Below, piece by piece: positions 5,394 to 7,834 of a stretch of DNA of 7,834 nucleotides (within the stretch, counting starts at the first letter, position 1; every line of letters starts with the position of its first letter). The DNA is from an uncultured Bacteroidota bacterium (GTDB taxonomy: Bacteria; Bacteroidota; Bacteroidia; Chitinophagales; Chitinophagaceae): contig CAMLEX010000210.1 of assembly GCA_946479055.1 (NCBI GenBank), positions 1 through 7,834 of the forward strand. Reading direction: 5' to 3'. The notes beneath the pieces are model-generated. The model made no database searches, was not told where the DNA came from, and was given only the letters and a program-made list of their open reading frames with translations. Made by a program: the position numbers and the translations under genes.

Positions 5394-6599
5394 ATGAATC
5401 CTATTGCAATACAACACCCAGTAGCAAATCAAAAACGAATTTATTCCATCGATCTTCTCCGGGGACTGGTAATGATCATTATGGCGCTGGACCATGTACG
5501 GGATTATTTTCATGCCGGTGCCTTTGAATATAATCCGCTTGATCTTGATAAAACAAATACTGTTTTGTTTTTTACAAGATGGATAACCCATTTCTGCGCC
5601 CCGGTATTTATGTTTCTTGCCGGCACTTCCGCTTTTCTTGTTGGACAAAAAAAGTCTAAAAAGGACTTATCACTCTTTCTTTTAAAACGTGGCTTGTGGT
5701 TGGTATTCCTTGAAATAGTAATAGTAAACTTCGGGTGGAACTTTGCCATTACATTTCCAACGATTCTATTTATTGTAATATGGGCGTTGGGTATAAGTAT
5801 GATTGTATTGGCGGCATTGATACATCTTCCTAAAAAAATAATTCTCCTTATTGGAATTGCATTAGTGGCGGGTCATAATCTTTTAGACGGTATTCATGTT
5901 CAGGGTAATAATTTACCGGCTTTTGGATGGTCGCTCCTGCACGATCCTAACTTTTTTACCTGGCAGGGCAGGAGTTTTTTTATTGGATATCCTGTTCTTC
6001 CATGGATCGGAGTGATGGCCCTGGGATATTGCCTGGGCAATTTATATATACCAACCTACGGTGCGGATAAAAGAAAAAAAGCATTGCTGCTCATCGGCGG
6101 TTCAGCAATCGGCTTGTTTATTTTACTTCGTCTCATCAACCTTTATGGGGACTCTTTTCACTGGAGCCAGCAAAAATCACCCTTGTTTACCTTTCTCTCT
6201 TTCATTAACACATCCAAATACCCGCCCTCTTTATTATATATTTTAATGACACTGGGGCCTGCCGTTCTTTTTCTTGCCTTTACAGAAAAAGCAACCAGTG
6301 GTTTTGCAAAAATCATTTCTGTTTATGGCCGTGTGCCTATGTTTTATTACCTGCTGCATATATATATTATTCATTTGCTGGCTATGCTTTTTTCAGAATT
6401 ATTTACCGCTTTTGACTGGAGAACCTGGATATTAAATCAACCCCTGTGGTTTAATGAAGGACTGAAAGGCTACGGTTTTTCGCTGGGAATAGTTTACCTG
6501 GTTTGGCTGGCAATAGTTATTGGATTATATCCCTTGTGTAAATGGTACGACAGTTACAAGCAAAGGCATAAAGAAAAATGGTGGCTAAGTTATTTGTAA
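5394..6599 (+). CDS. DUF1624/HGSNAT-like polytopic membrane acyltransferase-family protein, copy 1
   Basis: A 401-residue inner-membrane protein with about ten hydrophobic segments. It resembles the DUF1624 (COG3503) group related to the catalytic domain of heparan-alpha-glucosaminide N-acetyltransferase, an enzyme that acetylates an amino sugar across a membrane using acetyl-CoA. The substrate here is unknown. Signature SIDLLRG (residues 18-24) leads into MALDHVRDYFH (30-40, with D33, H34, R36 and H40). RWITHFCAPVFMFLAGTS (62-79), GHNLLDG (160-166), GYPVLPWIGVMALGYC (198-213), KYPPSLLY (275-282) and YGRVPMFYYLLHIYIIH (311-327) follow. Conserved His34, His66, His322 and His327 are candidate functional residues. 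I chose the ATG at 5394 over the earlier in-frame ATG at 5322 because the paralogue begins at the equivalent point, directly before KRI-SID. A non-acyltransferase role, such as transport, is possible. Confidence 0.82.
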   Translation: MNPIAIQHPVANQKRIYSIDLLRGLVMIIMALDHVRDYFHAGAFEYNPLDLDKTNTVLFFTRWITHFCAPVFMFLAGTSAFLVGQKKSKKDLSLFLLKRGLWLVFLEIVIVNFGWNFAITFPTILFIVIWALGISMIVLAALIHLPKKIILLIGIALVAGHNLLDGIHVQGNNLPAFGWSLLHDPNFFTWQGRSFFIGYPVLPWIGVMALGYCLGNLYIPTYGADKRKKALLLIGGSAIGLFILLRLINLYGDSFHWSQQKSPLFTFLSFINTSKYPPSLLYILMTLGPAVLFLAFTEKATSGFAKIISVYGRVPMFYYLLHIYIIHLLAMLFSELFTAFDWRTWILNQPLWFNEGLKGYGFSLGIVYLVWLAIVIGLYPLCKWYDSYKQRHKEKWWLSYL

Positions 6600-6641
6600 A
6601 ATGAAAAATCAAAATAAGACCAGTTAACTAAAATCGACACC

Positions 6642-7834
6642 ATGCAACAGCAATCAATCACCAGCCAAAAGCGAATTGAATCCATCGATATCCTCCGTGG
6701 AATTGTGATGGTGATCATGGCGCTGGACCATGTAAGGGATTATTTTCATATCCAGGCAAACCTGGACAACCCGTTGAACTTAGCAACCACTACCCCTCTT
6801 TTATATTTCACAAGATGGATAACACATTTCTGTGCCCCCGTATTTGTTTTTCTCTCCGGTACTTCCATTTATCTGCAGAGTTTGCGAAAAACAAAAAAAG
6901 AATTAGCTGTGTTTTTGATAAAAAGAGGATTATGGTTAATTCTCATCGAGATAACTATTATTTCATTCGCCTGGTCATTCAATCCTCACTATAATTTTAT
7001 TTTCTTCCAGGTTATCTGGGCCATTGGTATCAGTATGGTAATACTGGGCCTGCTAGTCCGTCTTCCTTTCAATCTTATTTTAGCGCTGGGTATAATAATT
7101 GTTTTTGGTCATAACCTCTTGGATATATCAGAGTCTGCTGCGGGTTTTAAACCCAGCTTTTGGTGGGATCTGCTTCATAGCTCCAGGTTTACCGCATATC
7201 CATATGCCAAAAACCATGTATTGCTGATCGCATATCCTTTTCTTCCATGGACGGGATTAATGATGCTGGGTTATTGTACTGGTATTTGGTTTTCGCCAAA
7301 GATTACAGCGGAACAGCGGAGAAAAATATTAATCTTTACGGGTTTCGGACTGATCCTATTGTTTATTGTTGTCCGGTTCATCAATGTTTATGGTGACCCT
7401 GTTGCATGGAGTACACAAAAAAACGGATTGTTTACCTTATTCTCATTTATCAATGTACATAAGTATCCTCCTTCTCTTTTATACATGTGCATCACGATAG
7501 GGCCGGCCCTGGTGTTTTTATCTTTTATAGAAAGAGTTCAAAATAAGTTTACCAATATGATGCGAACATATGGCAGGGTTGCTTTCTTCTATTATGTGCT
7601 CCATCTCTACCTGGTACATCTTCTTTCAGCCATTGCTTTTTTAATAAGAGGCCATTCGTTGCAGGAAGCAGACAACACCGCTAATTTTTTTCCCTTTTAT
7701 TTTTTAGCGGCTGGTGAAGGTTATAACCTGGCTGTGGTTTACGGTGTATGGGCTTTTGTAGTCATTGCTTTATATCCCTTGTGTAAATGGTATGATAATT
7801 ACAAAACCAATCATAAAGAAAAACGGTGGCTCAG
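6642..7834 (+). CDS. DUF1624/HGSNAT-like membrane protein, copy 2, cut by the right edge
   Basis: The frame is open from the ATG at 6642 to the window end: 397 full codons plus two bases and no stop. By comparison with copy 1 (ending WLSYL), only about three residues and the stop are missing. It keeps the same motifs: SIDILRG (14-20), MALDHVRDYFH (26-36), RWITHFCAPVFVFLSGTS (58-75), GHNLLD (156-161), AYPFLPWTGLMMLGYC (197-212), KYPPSLLY (274-281) and YGRVAFFYYVLHLYLVH (310-326). The His pairs at 30/62 and 321/326 match copy 1. Residues 12-36 match copy 1 residues 16-40 at 21 of 25 positions. The main differences are the loop before AYPFLPW and a polar loop near 337-350 (HSLQEADNTANFF). Its start is 42 bases after the copy 1 stop with no terminator between, so co-transcription is likely. 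Confidence 0.82.
   Translation, partial: MQQQSITSQKRIESIDILRGIVMVIMALDHVRDYFHIQANLDNPLNLATTTPLLYFTRWITHFCAPVFVFLSGTSIYLQSLRKTKKELAVFLIKRGLWLILIEITIISFAWSFNPHYNFIFFQVIWAIGISMVILGLLVRLPFNLILALGIIIVFGHNLLDISESAAGFKPSFWWDLLHSSRFTAYPYAKNHVLLIAYPFLPWTGLMMLGYCTGIWFSPKITAEQRRKILIFTGFGLILLFIVVRFINVYGDPVAWSTQKNGLFTLFSFINVHKYPPSLLYMCITIGPALVFLSFIERVQNKFTNMMRTYGRVAFFYYVLHLYLVHLLSAIAFLIRGHSLQEADNTANFFPFYFLAAGEGYNLAVVYGVWAFVVIALYPLCKWYDNYKTNHKEKRWL

Noticed and set aside
6600..6641. Short peptide gene between the two membrane-protein genes
   Set aside because: The ATG at 6601 gives only eight codons before a stop and has no supporting signal.

Overview
The window looks like a chromosomal stretch from a Bacteroidota bacterium. 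The best evidence is a PorP/SprF-family protein, which is linked to the type IX secretion system found only in that phylum. Start codons also lack convincing Shine-Dalgarno sequences, and some upstream regions carry the TAnnTTTG promoter box typical of the group. The short tandem-repeat arrays remind me of Chitinophagaceae genomes, but that is recollection and the family is not established.

Layout, left to right. (1) The 3' part of an alkyladenine DNA glycosylase gene (mpg, +) enters from the left edge and ends 3 bases from the convergent stop of a DctA-type C4-dicarboxylate transporter gene (-). (2) A strong Rho-independent terminator separates dctA from a single PorP/SprF gene (-). (3) A 247-base gap ends in a run of degenerate AG-initial heptamers and a small hairpin just behind the stop of upp, uracil phosphoribosyltransferase (-). 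(4) A 143-base divergent region between upp and anmK (anhydro-MurNAc kinase, +) holds a heptamer array, an octamer array and promoter-like boxes. (5) After anmK come a 209-base gap and two tandem paralogous genes for polytopic membrane proteins of the DUF1624/heparan-alpha-glucosaminide N-acetyltransferase-like family. The second is cut by the right edge only a few codons before its expected end.

Most genes are housekeeping or salvage functions: DNA repair, carbon uptake, uracil salvage and peptidoglycan amino-sugar recycling. anmK and the two membrane proteins share a strand, and the two membrane genes are 42 bases apart, so those two are probably co-transcribed. A shared role in cell-wall sugar handling is only a hypothesis.

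The most unusual content is the set of short tandem repeats with 7- or 8-base period between about 3211 and 4942. Two of the arrays lie inside anmK. One of these is an apparent 42-bp (14-codon) in-frame insertion bounded by 10-bp direct repeats. It is built on the same CTCAAAC heptamer that sits in front of upp and carries a GCGAGGAACGAAGCAA core. Removing it in thought restores a normal-looking AnmK segment. No complete transposon, CRISPR array, tRNA or rRNA gene was seen.
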